A DNA stretch of 64,000 nucleotides from Paenibacillus antibioticophila (GCF_000455265.1 NZ_HG005141.1:578815-642814), one strand, 5' to 3'. Counted from the stretch's first letter, positions 17,108 through 27,685 are shown. Numbers and translations are program-made. Notes: generated by a model not told the origin, from the letters alone.

Positions 17108-17608
17108 TTAGCGCGAAACCGCGACTTCCTGATGCCGACCCAGCCAGTCCAGCGCTTCCCGCATTTGGCTTAACGCAAATTTCTCCAGTTTCGCCGCGGA
17201 AGTAAACGGAAAACGCAGCCCGGCCCGCAGCGTGACCGAGGAGAGGATCAACCGGCCGCTGGATACGATGGCCCTTCCGAACCCTTCCCCGTTCATTTCC
17301 ACCATACTTTGCATAAGCCGCTCCGTCTCCACCTCGAGCGTCACCGCCATTGCTTGAAACACATGCTCGACCTGTAACCGCAGCTTGGAGTTAGGCGTGC
17401 AATCCTGACTTAGCGCCTGCTTCTCTTCCGGAGTAAATAACAGCAGCCGGGCGATCTTGTCTTCCTCGCTTAGACCGCTGCCCTTGCCGAAGTAATCGTA
17501 AGCATCGATCATTTGACAAAGAGACCGGTTAAATGCCGATAACAATCGCCGGTCCCTTTCCCCTATATATTCAGTGTTTCGCCCTTCCCATCGTTTGGCT
17601 TCTTTCAT
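17108..17608 (-). CDS. NifX-associated nitrogen fixation protein (DUF269), orf1
   Basis: A 166-residue soluble helical protein. The start at 17608 follows AAGGAGGGGGAGAC. Blocks such as LLSAFNRSLCQMIDAYDYFGKG and the C-terminal SAAKLEKFALSQMREALDWL fit the small NifX-associated family that regularly follows nifX. Its role in cofactor assembly is not defined. It lies 16 bp after nifX and 41 bp before hesA. Confidence 0.85.
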   Translation of the reverse strand: MKEAKRWEGRNTEYIGERDRRLLSAFNRSLCQMIDAYDYFGKGSGLSEEDKIARLLLFTPEEKQALSQDCTPNSKLRLQVEHVFQAMAVTLEVETERLMQSMVEMNGEGFGRAIVSSGRLILSSVTLRAGLRFPFTSAAKLEKFALSQMREALDWLGRHQEVAVSR

Positions 17609-17624
17609 GTCTCCCCCTCCTTGT

Positions 17625-18035
17625 TTATCCCTCGTTGCGGCCCTCCACTTCTTGCTCCGAAGCGGCCTCCTCCTCGGCAAGCAGCACTTTGCTCAGCCAC
17701 ATCGGCGGCTTGCCGCGCAGCATTTCCAGCAGCCTGCCGATTTGTTCCTCGATCGGAACGCCGGGCGGCACCTTTACCGGCATCATTTTCCGCCGTGTCA
17801 CACGCGCCGCGGCCGAGGCTCCGATTTGCATCAGGAACACCAGCGTGCAATCGGCGATCAGGGATATCCGCACATCGATTTTTCCCGTTTCATCCGAGGA
17901 AATTTGCGTGGGAACGGTCCGGTTTTCGATAAACCTGGCGTCCCCGGGGCGGACTTCATAGACAGCAAACATCGGGCTGTGTCCGAAATGGGCGTTCACA
18001 TGAACGCCGTCATCCGTGGCAAACGCTACGCGCAT
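17625..18035 (-). CDS. nifX: FeMo cofactor carrier/biosynthesis protein NifX
   Basis: A 136-residue dinitrogenase-iron-molybdenum-cofactor-binding domain protein that binds NifB-co or later precursors. The start MRVAFATDDGVHVNAHFGHS follows GGGAGGAGAACCAGC and overlaps the nifN end by 26 bp. The HFGHS element and FAVYEV strand are typical. The acidic tail EEEAASEQEVEGRNEG is a modest extension. Confidence 0.93.
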   Translation of the reverse strand: MRVAFATDDGVHVNAHFGHSPMFAVYEVRPGDARFIENRTVPTQISSDETGKIDVRISLIADCTLVFLMQIGASAAARVTRRKMMPVKVPPGVPIEEQIGRLLEMLRGKPPMWLSKVLLAEEEAASEQEVEGRNEG

Positions 18036-19338
18036 GCTGGTTCTCCTCCCTTCGAATTAGCCGGTTGCCCGCTTTATTGATCAGATCCAGCGTCCCGCGA
18101 TATCCCACCGTCAGGGACATGTAGGCTCCAAGCTCGTCGAGAACCGGAAAACCCATCGTCATAAACGCCGCGCCGCAGTGTTCGGCCCCGCTTTTTCCGT
18201 GCGAATTGCTGATCCAGAGGTCCGCCCCGGCCGCCAGCCGCTCGGCATCTTCCAAATCGCCGATCCAGATTTCCTCGTCCCGCCGCTGCAAAGACGGCGT
18301 CTCACAGGAGGCGACCAGACCTTGAAGTCCGACGCCCATCTCCTTCAGCCAGGAGACCACCGAAACGAGGTGATCCGGCTCCAGGGCAACGACCGCCGTC
18401 ACTCCGGCATAATTGAAATGGGCGTCCAACATGCCGTCGAGCAGATTTTCCCGCTGCCAGCGATAACGCCAAGGGACGGGTTCCCCGCTGAATTCCTGCA
18501 GAAAATAAAAAAATTCGTCGCTGGCCGCAAGACCCGATACGCCGTCGAACACCCGGTAAGGAATGCCCGCCGCATTTTGCAGTCTTCGAGCGGGACGCTC
18601 CATGCTGGAGCCGATGGCAATCGTCAGCTCCGAGCGGAACATTTGCCGGGCGGAATCCAGCGGCACCCCACCGCGGGTGAGCGGCGAAAAGCCGGTCAGC
18701 AGATGCCCTGACAACGAGGTGGACACATCGGGCAGGGCGATGACCTCCAGTCCGAACGAAGCGATCGTTTCTTTAAGCTCCATCACGTCCACTGCTGTCA
18801 GAAAAGAACCGGGCAGCAAATTCACCTGGCGTTTTACCGGCCGTTGCGATTTGCGCCCCGCCTGCTCCAGCAGCCCGTCGATAGTCGACTCGACCATCGC
18901 GCCGTACCCCGTCTCCAGGGAACCGCGGTAATCGGGCAGCGCACAGGTGACCAGCAGCGTGTCGCGGAGATTGCGCTTGCGCTGGAACGTTTTGATTCTT
19001 CCGGCGTAATCCGCGCCCGACGCCTCCGTGAGCGCGGTGCTAATGACACCTACGCAGTCCGGGCGATGCTTCGCCAGCACCGTCTCAAGCGCCTCCTCCA
19101 AATTCCGGTCGGCATCGAAAATCACGTCCATCTCCTGCAGCGCGGTTGTCTGCACTGCGATTGGCTCGCGGTAATGCCGCGTCAGCAGCGTTTTCGCAAA
19201 CGCGGTGCAGCCCTGCGCCCCGTGGATGATCGGCAGCGAACGGTAGATGCCCTGCAGCGCCAGCACTCCGCCGAGAGGCTGGCCGATTTTCAAGGGATTG
19301 CAGCTTAACGGCTTGTTTGTTTGGTTAATCGTCATCAT
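18010..19338 (-). CDS. nifN: Nitrogenase cofactor biosynthesis protein NifN
   Basis: Beta subunit of the NifEN scaffold on which NifB-co is matured to the FeMo-co precursor. It has 442 residues. I start at 19338 (GGGAGGGACATG), which overlaps the nifE end by 14 bp. NifK-like blocks include CNPLKIGQPLGGVLALQGI and HGAQGCTAFAKTLLTRH. The second and third cysteine positions of NifK are partly replaced, as usual in NifN. Confidence 0.94.
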   Translation of the reverse strand: MMTINQTNKPLSCNPLKIGQPLGGVLALQGIYRSLPIIHGAQGCTAFAKTLLTRHYREPIAVQTTALQEMDVIFDADRNLEEALETVLAKHRPDCVGVISTALTEASGADYAGRIKTFQRKRNLRDTLLVTCALPDYRGSLETGYGAMVESTIDGLLEQAGRKSQRPVKRQVNLLPGSFLTAVDVMELKETIASFGLEVIALPDVSTSLSGHLLTGFSPLTRGGVPLDSARQMFRSELTIAIGSSMERPARRLQNAAGIPYRVFDGVSGLAASDEFFYFLQEFSGEPVPWRYRWQRENLLDGMLDAHFNYAGVTAVVALEPDHLVSVVSWLKEMGVGLQGLVASCETPSLQRRDEEIWIGDLEDAERLAAGADLWISNSHGKSGAEHCGAAFMTMGFPVLDELGAYMSLTVGYRGTLDLINKAGNRLIRREENQHARSVCHG

Positions 19339-20692
19339 GTCCCTCCCTTTCCCAAGGAGCCGGCGTCCGCACCAGGTTCCACACAGGATGCTCAAGAGCA
19401 AACGCCACCTGCTTCGCAAGGCGGATTAACCCGTCATAACCCGCAAACGCGGTATGCCGTTCCTGGTTAATGTCCACGAATGGAATTTGCTCCTTTAAGG
19501 CCATGTACATGTTACGTCCGCCGGCGATGACCAGGTCGGCCTTGCGTTCGCGCACCGTTTTTAGGATGCGCCCGGCTCCCCCTTCGGAAATGTATACCGC
19601 GTCGTCTCCGACACGTTCGGCAATCCGGGCGATCTCTCCGTCGGTGCTTTTATTCGTCCCGACGCCAACCACCTTGATCCCGAGCTCCTGCAGCGCGGAG
19701 ATCACCGACCAGCTTTTGACGCCGCCGGTATACAGCACCGCCCGTTTGCCTTTGAGCTGTTTGCGAAGCGGCGCCAGCTCGTGCATCACGCGGGCTTCCT
19801 CATGCTCGACCAGGCGGTCGACGCGCCGCTCCACCTCCCGGCTGCCCAGCAGGTAGGCTAGCTGCCGTAAGGAATAACTCGTTTCCTTAGCCCCGTAAAA
19901 CGAGCCCTCGAAATACGGAATCCCGTATTTTCGCTCCATTTTGACCCCGAGGCCCAGCAGCGCCCGGCTGCACACGATCATATTGACTTTGGCCCGGTGC
20001 GCTTCGGCAATTTCCTTAAATCTTCCGTCCCCCGTTATTTTGGCATGAATGTGAATGCCGGCCTGATTCAGCAGCTGTTCAATATCCCAGATTTCGCCGG
20101 CGATGTTGTATTCGCCGATCAGATTCACGGCCGTGTCTAGGACTTCGACAGGTTCTGCGGTGCCGATCACATATTGAAGGAGCGCCTCCCCGGCCAGGCG
20201 GGTGCCTAAGTTTTTACTGCCGACAAATCCGGGGCTGTTGACGGGAATGCAGGCGATTCCCAGCTCGGCGGCCGCCCGCTTGCATACCGCATCGATGTCT
20301 TCTCCCGTAAGCGCCGAGACGCAGGTTGAATATACAAAAACTGCTGACGGCGAAAATTGCTTCGCGATGTATTCGATTGCCGCGCGCAATTTTTTCTCTC
20401 CGCCGAAAATGATGTCATGTTCGCCCAAATCGGTCGTAAAGCCGTACGCCGACAACCGGGGGCCGCTCGACAAGCTGCCCCTTGTCCCCCAGCTGTTCCC
20501 GGCGCATGCGCTGGGACCGTGAACCAGATGCGCCGCGTCCGCGATCGGGACAAGTGTAATTTGCGCTCCGTCAAACGAACAGCCGCCCGCCGCTTCACCG
20601 GGTTTGGGCCTTGGACACAGCTTGCTTTGCGGTTCCTCTTTGCCGCAGGAATCACCCATTCCGGCATAACCTGTCATACTGATCGCTTCCAT
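19325..20692 (-). CDS. nifE: Nitrogenase cofactor biosynthesis protein NifE
   Basis: Alpha subunit of the NifEN scaffold, 455 residues. Cysteines expected for the bridging cluster are visible at about residues 38 (GGCSFDGA), 63 (GPSACAGNSWGT) and 124 (STCVSALTGED). GEYNIAGEIWDIEQLL is typical of NifE. The start follows GGAGGGATCAGAACGG. It lies 74 bp after nifK, and a hairpin overlaps the end of nifK just upstream. Confidence 0.95.
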   Translation of the reverse strand: MEAISMTGYAGMGDSCGKEEPQSKLCPRPKPGEAAGGCSFDGAQITLVPIADAAHLVHGPSACAGNSWGTRGSLSSGPRLSAYGFTTDLGEHDIIFGGEKKLRAAIEYIAKQFSPSAVFVYSTCVSALTGEDIDAVCKRAAAELGIACIPVNSPGFVGSKNLGTRLAGEALLQYVIGTAEPVEVLDTAVNLIGEYNIAGEIWDIEQLLNQAGIHIHAKITGDGRFKEIAEAHRAKVNMIVCSRALLGLGVKMERKYGIPYFEGSFYGAKETSYSLRQLAYLLGSREVERRVDRLVEHEEARVMHELAPLRKQLKGKRAVLYTGGVKSWSVISALQELGIKVVGVGTNKSTDGEIARIAERVGDDAVYISEGGAGRILKTVRERKADLVIAGGRNMYMALKEQIPFVDINQERHTAFAGYDGLIRLAKQVAFALEHPVWNLVRTPAPWEREGHDDD

Positions 20693-20752
20693 CCGTTCTG
20701 ATCCCTCCTGCTATCCGAAATGTTCCTGTCCCGGCATCCCGGCGAATAACCG

Positions 20753-20784
20753 TTTGACCCTGTGCGTTAACGCACAAGGTCAAA
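20753..20784 (-). other. Hairpin overlapping the end of nifK
   Basis: TTTGACC.TGTGCG TTAA CGCACA.GGTCAAA is a near-perfect 14-bp stem with a 4-nt loop that contains the nifK stop codon. No T-run follows, so it is not a classical terminator. It lies at the boundary between the structural genes nifHDK and the assembly genes nifEN, where it could stabilise the upstream transcript or limit read-through. Confidence 0.6.
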
Positions 20785-22299
20785 GCTGTGGGCCGGAGCG
20801 TCTTCATCCAACCGCTCTAGCACCGTATTTACGAATAAGGTCAGCAAATTTAAGGTACCTTGATATCCGATGATCGGATAGCGCTGCAGATGATGCCTGT
20901 CGAATATCGGAAAGCCCACCCGGAGCAGCGGCACCCCGGCTTCTTTGGCCGCGTATTTCAGATGGCTGCTGCCGATGGCCAGATCGACCGGCTCATTAAA
21001 CAATAGGGAGCGCAGATGCCAAAGATCGCGGTCGATATGCACTTTACCCTCCGCGCCGTAAGGGCTGGACGATAAAGCCAAGCTTGCCTCCTGTGCGAAT
21101 TCGGCGTCACCGTTGGAGCAAACGATATGAACCGGCTCCATCCCCAGTTCCAGACAAAAGCCGATCAAGCCCAAAAGCAGGTCCGGGTCTCCGGCCATCG
21201 CCACCCGCTTACCGTGCAGATAATTGTGGGAATCGGTTATCGCGTCGACCACCCGGGCCCGTTCCTGCAGCAGCGCTTCCGGGACCGGCCTGCCGCTCAA
21301 TTCGCCGATCGTTTCGAGCAGACGGTCGGTGGCCGCGACCCCTAGCGGCGTGTGCAGCGACTGGACCGGATGCCCCCAAGCCTCCCCGATATATTCCGCC
21401 GTTTTGCGCAGGCTGTATTTTTGCAGCGCCAGCGTTCCCTGCGCATTCGCCGCGTCCGGCACATCGGCCAGCCGGGTTCCGCCGTAATAATACGCATAAG
21501 TTCCGTCCGCTCCGGAATCGAAATTGCCGCTGTGATCGCCCAGCACGGTGTAGTCCGCCCCGAACAGCTCCAGAATGCGCCTAAGTTCGGAGAAGTTGCC
21601 GGTATACGGCTCGAATCCAAGCAGAACATTCAGCTTGCCGCTGCTGGCCGGATCGGCGGCTTGCCCTGAGGAACGTTCGTACAGATAACTAAGAATTGCC
21701 TTCAGCATGTTGTCATAGCCGGTAATATGGGAGCCGGAAAAGCTGGGCGTATTGGCAAAAGGAATCGGCATCCCCTCCGGGAGCACGCCTTCCTTCCGGG
21801 CGTTGCCGATAAAGGCCGACAAATCGTCCCCGATCACCTCGGCCATGCAGGTCGTGCTCATTGCGATCATTTCGGGTTTGTAGAGCGCGACGCTTGTCTC
21901 CAGCCCGTCGATCAAATTGCGCATCCCGCCGAACACGGCGCCGTCCTCCGTCATCGACGAGGACACCGCGGGAACCGGCTCTTTGAAGTGGCGGGCAAAA
22001 TGGCTGCGAAAATAAGCGGTGCAGCCCTGCGAGCCATGGATGAACGGCAGCGTTTTTTCAAAGCCCAAAGCGGCCATCATCGCGCCGAGCGGCTGGCAAG
22101 CTTTCGCCGGGTTCACAACCACCGCCTGGCGGGCAAAGTTTTTGTCCATATACTCCTGCGACCTGGTAAATACCGCGGTCTGCAGCACCTCTTCCTCCGG
22201 GCAGGCGTTTTCGAACTCGCGTTTCCCTTCCCGCTGCCGGACGTATTTTTCGCTGGCGAACAGCTTGTTATGGTCCAGAATCGTCTCCGGTTCGCTCAT
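20767..22299 (-). CDS. nifK: Nitrogenase MoFe protein beta subunit
   Basis: Beta subunit of dinitrogenase, 510 residues. P-cluster cysteines appear at about residues 68 (AKACQPLG), 93 (SQGCTAYF) and 151 (STTCMAEV). The start ATG at 22299 lies behind AGGAGGTGACGGC and overlaps the nifD stop (ATGA), which indicates coupled translation of D and K. It acts as an alpha2beta2 tetramer with NifD in the cytoplasm. Confidence 0.97.
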   Translation of the reverse strand: MSEPETILDHNKLFASEKYVRQREGKREFENACPEEEVLQTAVFTRSQEYMDKNFARQAVVVNPAKACQPLGAMMAALGFEKTLPFIHGSQGCTAYFRSHFARHFKEPVPAVSSSMTEDGAVFGGMRNLIDGLETSVALYKPEMIAMSTTCMAEVIGDDLSAFIGNARKEGVLPEGMPIPFANTPSFSGSHITGYDNMLKAILSYLYERSSGQAADPASSGKLNVLLGFEPYTGNFSELRRILELFGADYTVLGDHSGNFDSGADGTYAYYYGGTRLADVPDAANAQGTLALQKYSLRKTAEYIGEAWGHPVQSLHTPLGVAATDRLLETIGELSGRPVPEALLQERARVVDAITDSHNYLHGKRVAMAGDPDLLLGLIGFCLELGMEPVHIVCSNGDAEFAQEASLALSSSPYGAEGKVHIDRDLWHLRSLLFNEPVDLAIGSSHLKYAAKEAGVPLLRVGFPIFDRHHLQRYPIIGYQGTLNLLTLFVNTVLERLDEDAPAHSFDLVR

Positions 22300-23750
22300 G
22301 CCGTCACCTCCTTTTTCTGCCGGGATTTCACCAATTTCCATACCGGGCTGTTGACGGCCATATCCATGTCCCGAGCAAACACCTTAAACCCGTCAAATCC
22401 ATGATAAGGGCCGCTGTAATCCCAGGAATGCATTTGCCGGAACGGGATACCCATTTTGTGGTATACGTATTTTTCCTTCACGCCCGCGCCCATCAGATCG
22501 ATATCAAGCCGCTGGGCGATCTCCTCCAGTTCGTACGAGCCCGGATCGTCCATCAGGATCGTCGCTTGTTTCAGCTCGGGGATCGTTTTTAAATAATCGT
22601 CCTTGTGGGCGAATTCATAACCGGTCGCCACGATTTCCATACCCAGGTCCTCGTAGGCGCCGATGGTATGCCGAGCCCGCAAGCCGCCGATCAAGAGCAT
22701 GACCTTCTTGCCGTCGAGGCGCGGACGGTATTTGGCGATTACCGCATCCATTTCGTCCTTATAGCGGGCGATTACTTTTTCGCAATTCTCCTGGATCGTC
22801 TCATCGAAAAAGGCCGCGATCTCGCGCAAGCTTTCGATCGTTTTGGTTGGACCGAAGAAGTTGTACTCCAAGGACGGGATTCCGTACTCATTCTCCATCA
22901 CTTCGCACATATAGTTCATCGAGCGGAAGCAATGGATGAGGTTCAGCTTTGCTTTATGAGCAGTCATGATCTCCTGGAGCGTGCCGTCGCCGGACCATTG
23001 CCCGATAACGCGCAGACCCATCTCCTCCAGCAAAATCCGCGACGCCCAGGCGTCCCCGCCGATATTGTAATCGCCGATAACGTTGACATCGTAAGGGCCG
23101 CACTCCTTCAGCTCCGCCCGACCCATCAGAAAGTCGCGGATGGCGTCATTGGCGATATGATGCCCGAGCGACTGACTGACACCGCGGAAGCCTTCGCAGC
23201 GGACCGGCACGATGGGAATGCCCAGTTCCTTGCTCATTTTTTTGGCCACAGCTTCGATATCGTCGCCGATCAGGCCGACCGGGCATTCCGACTGGATGGT
23301 AATTCCTTTGGCCAGCGGAAACATCTCCTTGATTTCCCGGCAAATGAGCTCCAGCTTTTTGTCCCCGCCAAACACGATATCCGTTTCCTGAAAATCGCTG
23401 GTCACCTGCATGGCCGTAAAATTGTTGATGCCCAGCATGCCGCTGGCATAATTCCGCCGCGTGCCCCAGCTGTATTGGCCGCAGCCGATCGGCCCATGGC
23501 TGATGTGGACCATATCCTTGATCGGCCCCCATACCACGCCTTTGGAGCCGGCGTAGGCGCAGCCGCGAATCGTCATCACGCCCGGACGCGACTTGACGTT
23601 GGATTTGATGGCGCATTTACTGCAATCCTGCTTGTTGTCCTCCTCCATGACTTCGTAGTGGCGTATGCGCTCTTTTTTCGCCTTTTCCGGGAAAATCTCC
23701 AGGATCTCCTCGATGAGTTGTCTCTTTTGGATCACGTCCGTCGTTCCCAT
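22296..23750 (-). CDS. nifD: Nitrogenase MoFe protein alpha subunit
   Basis: Alpha subunit of dinitrogenase, 484 residues. P-cluster ligands are Cys64 ([11 protein letters not shown]), Cys90 ([11 protein letters not shown]) and Cys156 ([11 protein letters not shown]). The FeMo-co ligands are Cys274 ([10 protein letters not shown]) and His441 ([17 protein letters not shown]). All are intact, so this is a molybdenum nitrogenase likely to be active. It lies 59 bp after nifH. Confidence 0.98.
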   Translation of the reverse strand: MGTTDVIQKRQLIEEILEIFPEKAKKERIRHYEVMEEDNKQDCSKCAIKSNVKSRPGVMTIRGCAYAGSKGVVWGPIKDMVHISHGPIGCGQYSWGTRRNYASGMLGINNFTAMQVTSDFQETDIVFGGDKKLELICREIKEMFPLAKGITIQSECPVGLIGDDIEAVAKKMSKELGIPIVPVRCEGFRGVSQSLGHHIANDAIRDFLMGRAELKECGPYDVNVIGDYNIGGDAWASRILLEEMGLRVIGQWSGDGTLQEIMTAHKAKLNLIHCFRSMNYMCEVMENEYGIPSLEYNFFGPTKTIESLREIAAFFDETIQENCEKVIARYKDEMDAVIAKYRPRLDGKKVMLLIGGLRARHTIGAYEDLGMEIVATGYEFAHKDDYLKTIPELKQATILMDDPGSYELEEIAQRLDIDLMGAGVKEKYVYHKMGIPFRQMHSWDYSGPYHGFDGFKVFARDMDMAVNSPVWKLVKSRQKKEVTA

Positions 23751-23809
23751 TCTCCAACCTCCCGCTCCTTTATTTATCTCTTAATCTGGAGTCAGCCGCA
23801 CGGCCGTGC

Positions 23810-24703
<894 letters not shown>

Positions 24704-24739
24704 TTAGTTGAAAAAATAGCGACGGGATGAGTTAACGTG

Positions 24740-26197
24740 TTACGTGCCTGCGAGCGGGTTTGCGGGGGCTTCGGGCCGCGGACGCAGGTAACGGTCATAT
24801 TTGGCATGCTGCAAAATCAGCTCTTCGATATGCCCGGGTTTGACTACCGGAATGATGCCAGCCGCCTTCAGTTTAGCTTCGGGTACTTTACCGATGCCCG
24901 CCGAAAAAAGCACCGAACAATCGCTTAAGCTGGCGATAATTTCCCGCAGCGTCGCCGCCTTGTCCCCGTTGCAGTTTGCTTTGCCGTGACAATAAGCCTG
25001 CACTTTGCGAATCCCGAGGAAGGTGACGTTCTGTCCGTCGGTCTCATACACCATAAATTCCTTGGCATGGCCGAAATGCAGGTTGACCCGGCCCTCGCCC
25101 CGGGAGGCGACCGCTGCGCGCAGCCTGTAGCCGGCAGCTTCCGCGGGTGCTCCCGAAGCGGTGGCCGCCGGGCAAGCACACTTGCTCCCGGGCTTTCGTC
25201 CGGCAGCCGCTTTCGCCGCTTGGCGTTCCTCCAGACGCTTCACCTTCTCCTCCAGATCGGCTTGCAGCCGCTCCCGCGCTGCCGGATCAATCGGCGGCGC
25301 CGACGCGAGCTTCTCCCACGTAAAGTCACCACTGCGGTCCTCGCCGAGCAGGCCGATGGCATCGGCGCGGCACTGCCGGCAATGCCTCATGATCTGCGCC
25401 CCCGCCCCGCCGCAAGCTTCTTGGACGGCGTGCAGCAGCTTCGGCGGCGGCGCCGCGCGTCCTTCCTGTTCATAACGGCTGCCCGGAGCGATAATCAAAG
25501 GCATAATGTTGTGCATAAAAGCCCCCAAGCGCTTAACCATACCAGCCAGAACCGGCATATGCTCGTCATTGACGTCCGGGATCAGCACGGAGTTGACTTT
25601 GACCAGCACCCCCTTGTCGCTTAAGGCTTTCAGCCCAAGCAACTGGCGGGAGATAAGCAAGCTGGCCGCTTCTCTGCCTTCATATTTGCGGCCCGATTCT
25701 TCGTCATATACCCAGCCGTAAATTTGGCTGCCGATGTCCGGATCGACCGCATTAATCGTGATCGTGACATGGGCAATGCCAAGTTCAACGATTTGATCAA
25801 GGTATTTCATCAAGTTCAGGCCGTTTGTGCTCAAGCAAAGCGTGACATCCGGAACGTCGCTGCGGATTCGGCGGAACGTATCGAACGTCTTATCCGGATT
25901 GGCCAGAGGATCGCCCGGACCGGCAATGCCGACGACGGACAATTGCAGAAGCTGAGCGGCAACGCCCGCCGCTTTGCGGGCCGCTTCTTCCGGAGTCAGC
26001 AGCTCGCTGACGACGCCGGGCCTGCTCTCGTTAACGCAGTCAAACTTCCGGTTGCAATAATGGCACCCGATATTGCAAGCCGGGGCCACCGGTACGTGCA
26101 TCCGCGCGAAATAACGGTGCGCAGCTTCGCTGTAGCAGGGGTGCCTGGCGACATCCCCATTCACGAATGAACTGGCGGCTTCACTTGCGGAATCCAT
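24740..26197 (-). CDS. nifB: Nitrogenase cofactor biosynthesis radical SAM protein NifB
   Basis: Radical SAM enzyme that fuses two 4Fe-4S clusters and inserts a carbide to give NifB-co. It has 485 residues. The CxxxCxxC motif is Cys41-Cys45-Cys48 (CNIGCHYC). A linker rich in Lys/Ala follows at about 335-375, then a C-terminal NifX-like domain (GRVNLHFGHAKEFMVYE). This two-domain form is common in Firmicutes. The start at 26197 follows AGGAGAGGGGCGC. It is the first gene of the operon. Confidence 0.96.
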   Translation of the reverse strand: MDSASEAASSFVNGDVARHPCYSEAAHRYFARMHVPVAPACNIGCHYCNRKFDCVNESRPGVVSELLTPEEAARKAAGVAAQLLQLSVVGIAGPGDPLANPDKTFDTFRRIRSDVPDVTLCLSTNGLNLMKYLDQIVELGIAHVTITINAVDPDIGSQIYGWVYDEESGRKYEGREAASLLISRQLLGLKALSDKGVLVKVNSVLIPDVNDEHMPVLAGMVKRLGAFMHNIMPLIIAPGSRYEQEGRAAPPPKLLHAVQEACGGAGAQIMRHCRQCRADAIGLLGEDRSGDFTWEKLASAPPIDPAARERLQADLEEKVKRLEERQAAKAAAGRKPGSKCACPAATASGAPAEAAGYRLRAAVASRGEGRVNLHFGHAKEFMVYETDGQNVTFLGIRKVQAYCHGKANCNGDKAATLREIIASLSDCSVLFSAGIGKVPEAKLKAAGIIPVVKPGHIEELILQHAKYDRYLRPRPEAPANPLAGT

Positions 26198-26289
26198 GCG
26201 CCCCTCTCCTTTCCTTTCCTTTCCTTCATTGTCAGCTTTCCAAATCAACGGGCCCGAATAATTTGAATAAACTGTAAAAATTTATTTAT

Positions 26290-26318
26290 ATCATAGTTTC
26301 ACGTCAAGACTGCGTCAA
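26290..26318 (-). promoter_or_regulatory. Predicted sigma-A promoter of the nif operon
   Basis: On the minus strand TTGACG (26313-26318) and TATGAT (26290-26295) are separated by exactly 17 bp, about 90 bp upstream of nifB. Paenibacillus nif operons are transcribed from a sigma-70-type promoter, unlike the sigma-54 promoters of proteobacteria, and this fits. Confidence 0.7.
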
Positions 26319-26329
26319 TTAACATATCA
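26313..26329 (-). promoter_or_regulatory. GlnR-like site overlapping the nif -35 box
   Basis: The minus strand reads TGATATGTTAATTGACG, compared with the GlnR/TnrA pattern TGTNA-N7-TNACA, with two mismatches. It overlaps the -35 hexamer. Weak on its own, but a better match lies about 65 bp upstream. Confidence 0.4.
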
Positions 26330-26377
26330 CCAAATTCTGCCGATTTTGCGTTTAGTTAACAAATCGGTCAAAAATCG

Positions 26378-26394
26378 CGTCATATTAATTAACA
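26378..26394 (-). promoter_or_regulatory. GlnR-like site upstream of nif promoter
   Basis: The minus strand reads TGTTAATTAATATGACG, which matches TGTNA-N7-TNACA with one mismatch. GlnR is the known nitrogen-status regulator of Paenibacillus nif operons, so an activating site upstream of the -35 box is expected. Confidence 0.5.
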
Positions 26395-26399
26395 CATAA

Positions 26400-26924
26400 A
26401 TCACATGGATCCGATTACATTTCGAATTCTCAATTGCCGAGAAACCGCCAAATCCAGCAGGCATATCAGGACCACCTGTCCAACGGGTGGTTTGCTCTTG
26501 GGGTATAACCCCCTGTTGCCAAACTGCGCCTAAAGACGCTGTGCTGGAAATGATTGGGTAATCAAGCTCATTTAAGCCTATTGTGGCTGATCGCTGGATC
26601 ACCTTGTCGATGAATTATATAAAGTGCAATTAAAATCTCGCCATTTATAAATTTCACAGATTTAAGTGTACCCCCTACAGCTAAATGCCTGTTTTTTTCA
26701 GAGTAGCTGAGTCTTTTACGAATCTAACTGCACTCTATGCAGCTATGTTTAAATGCAGAGCCCAAGTTCAGAAATCAGGTGTACCTTTTACACTTAAACC
26801 GCAACCCTAGGTTCAATATAAACTGGAGCAATAATCTTGTTGGTTCAACCTTTGTTCCCCCAGCCGCATAACGGGTGTTTTTTTGTTTCGCGCGTTTCAC
26901 GCACTCAACCAGCTAAAGCCTACA
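26400..26924. other. Region upstream of nif, no confident gene
   Basis: I see no supported gene. A minus-strand open frame from GTG at 26602 reads QRSATIGLNELDYPIISSTA and WTGGPDMPAGFGGFSAIEN, which looks partly protein-like. However, it has no good ribosome binding site and runs into the nif promoter, so it is probably a remnant. A small hairpin, ACCACC..GGTGGT, lies at about 26470-26492. Confidence 0.4.
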
Positions 26925-26954
26925 AAAACAAAAAAGAACAGCCTGCGGCTGTCC
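26925..26954 (-). terminator. Terminator of the Gly/Pro-rich protein gene
   Basis: The minus strand reads GGACAGCC-GCA-GGCTGTTC followed by TTTTTTGTTTTTG, directly downstream of the minus-strand gene at 26971. Confidence 0.8.
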
Positions 26955-26970
26955 TCTTTGGCTGTCTGTC

Positions 26971-27330
26971 CTAGAAGCATGTGAACGAGCTAATCCGATT
27001 CAAATCAATGCCGAAGTACCCCCAGAAGAACCCGAACCATCTGAACCCTGCAACCGAATTAGGCCCGACGAATACCGGAAAGAACCAGAATTGCTCGCCA
27101 TTGTTCAGCCAAATGTATGTGTTGCGGAACAGGCAGCCTCTGATCGCACCGGGGTCGATGGCAAATGCAGTGGCCGACATTTGCGGCACGAATTGCGGCG
27201 GGGGAGCTGTCGGCGCTTGAACGCCTCCCGGTGCACCCCCCGGAAATCCCCCTGGCCCACCCGGTCCGCCGGGTCCGCTCGGGAATCCCGGAAATCCTCC
27301 GCCGGTACCCGGAAATGGAAAAAGTCCCAT
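26971..27330 (-). CDS. Gly/Pro-rich small protein with aromatic C-terminal domain
   Basis: A 119-residue protein of unrecognised function. Residues 1-45 are collagen-like and Gly/Pro-rich (GFPSGPGGPGGPGGFPGG), and the rest is a compact aromatic-rich part (GCLFRNTYIWLNNGEQFWFF, ending ISSFTCF) with two cysteines. The start follows GGGAGCGATCAC and a clear terminator follows the stop, so the gene is real. The composition resembles spore-surface or coat-associated small proteins of Bacillales, but that is a guess. Confidence 0.7.
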   Translation of the reverse strand: MGLFPFPGTGGGFPGFPSGPGGPGGPGGFPGGAPGGVQAPTAPPPQFVPQMSATAFAIDPGAIRGCLFRNTYIWLNNGEQFWFFPVFVGPNSVAGFRWFGFFWGYFGIDLNRISSFTCF

Positions 27331-27424
27331 ATGTGATCGCTCCCTTCAATGAATAGGCATAATCATCATATGCACCGGCGGAAAGGGAGTGACGCCTAGG
27401 TGCTGGTTTCTCGGGTCATTTATT

Positions 27425-27661
27425 TCAGGTCCAAGCCCAAAAGAATCCGTCGCGGTCCCAAGCAATTCGGCCTCCGTGAAGCTTGCGAAAAGCCTTCTTC
27501 ACCTCTTTCGACAGCGAGGAATTTCCGTTCTCATTCACGAATACGAATTGTTCGCCGAAATGGGTCTTCACATATTCAATCGCATCGGTCTGGTATAGCG
27601 ACCCTCTAAACCTGATCTCCTTGACCATCCATTCTGCTACTTCCTGCGCAGTTACTTCCAT
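27425..27661 (-). CDS. DUF6953-like small protein
   Basis: A 78-residue protein beginning MEVTAQEVAEWMVKEIRFRG and containing HFGEQFVFVNENGNSSLSKEV, ending WDRDGFFWAWT. This pattern fits a small family seen in Bacillales (DUF6953), of unknown function, which looks like a compact winged-helix-type fold. The start follows AAAAGGAG. A 24-codon open frame, listed separately, lies 25 bp upstream. Confidence 0.72.
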   Translation of the reverse strand: MEVTAQEVAEWMVKEIRFRGSLYQTDAIEYVKTHFGEQFVFVNENGNSSLSKEVKKAFRKLHGGRIAWDRDGFFWAWT

Positions 27662-27685
27662 TGGATTATGCTCCTTTTCACTCGC

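Noticed and set aside
26327..26602. 91-codon minus-strand frame upstream of nif
   Set aside because: Weak start, and its 3' part covers the nif promoter and GlnR-like site. Kept only as a possible remnant.
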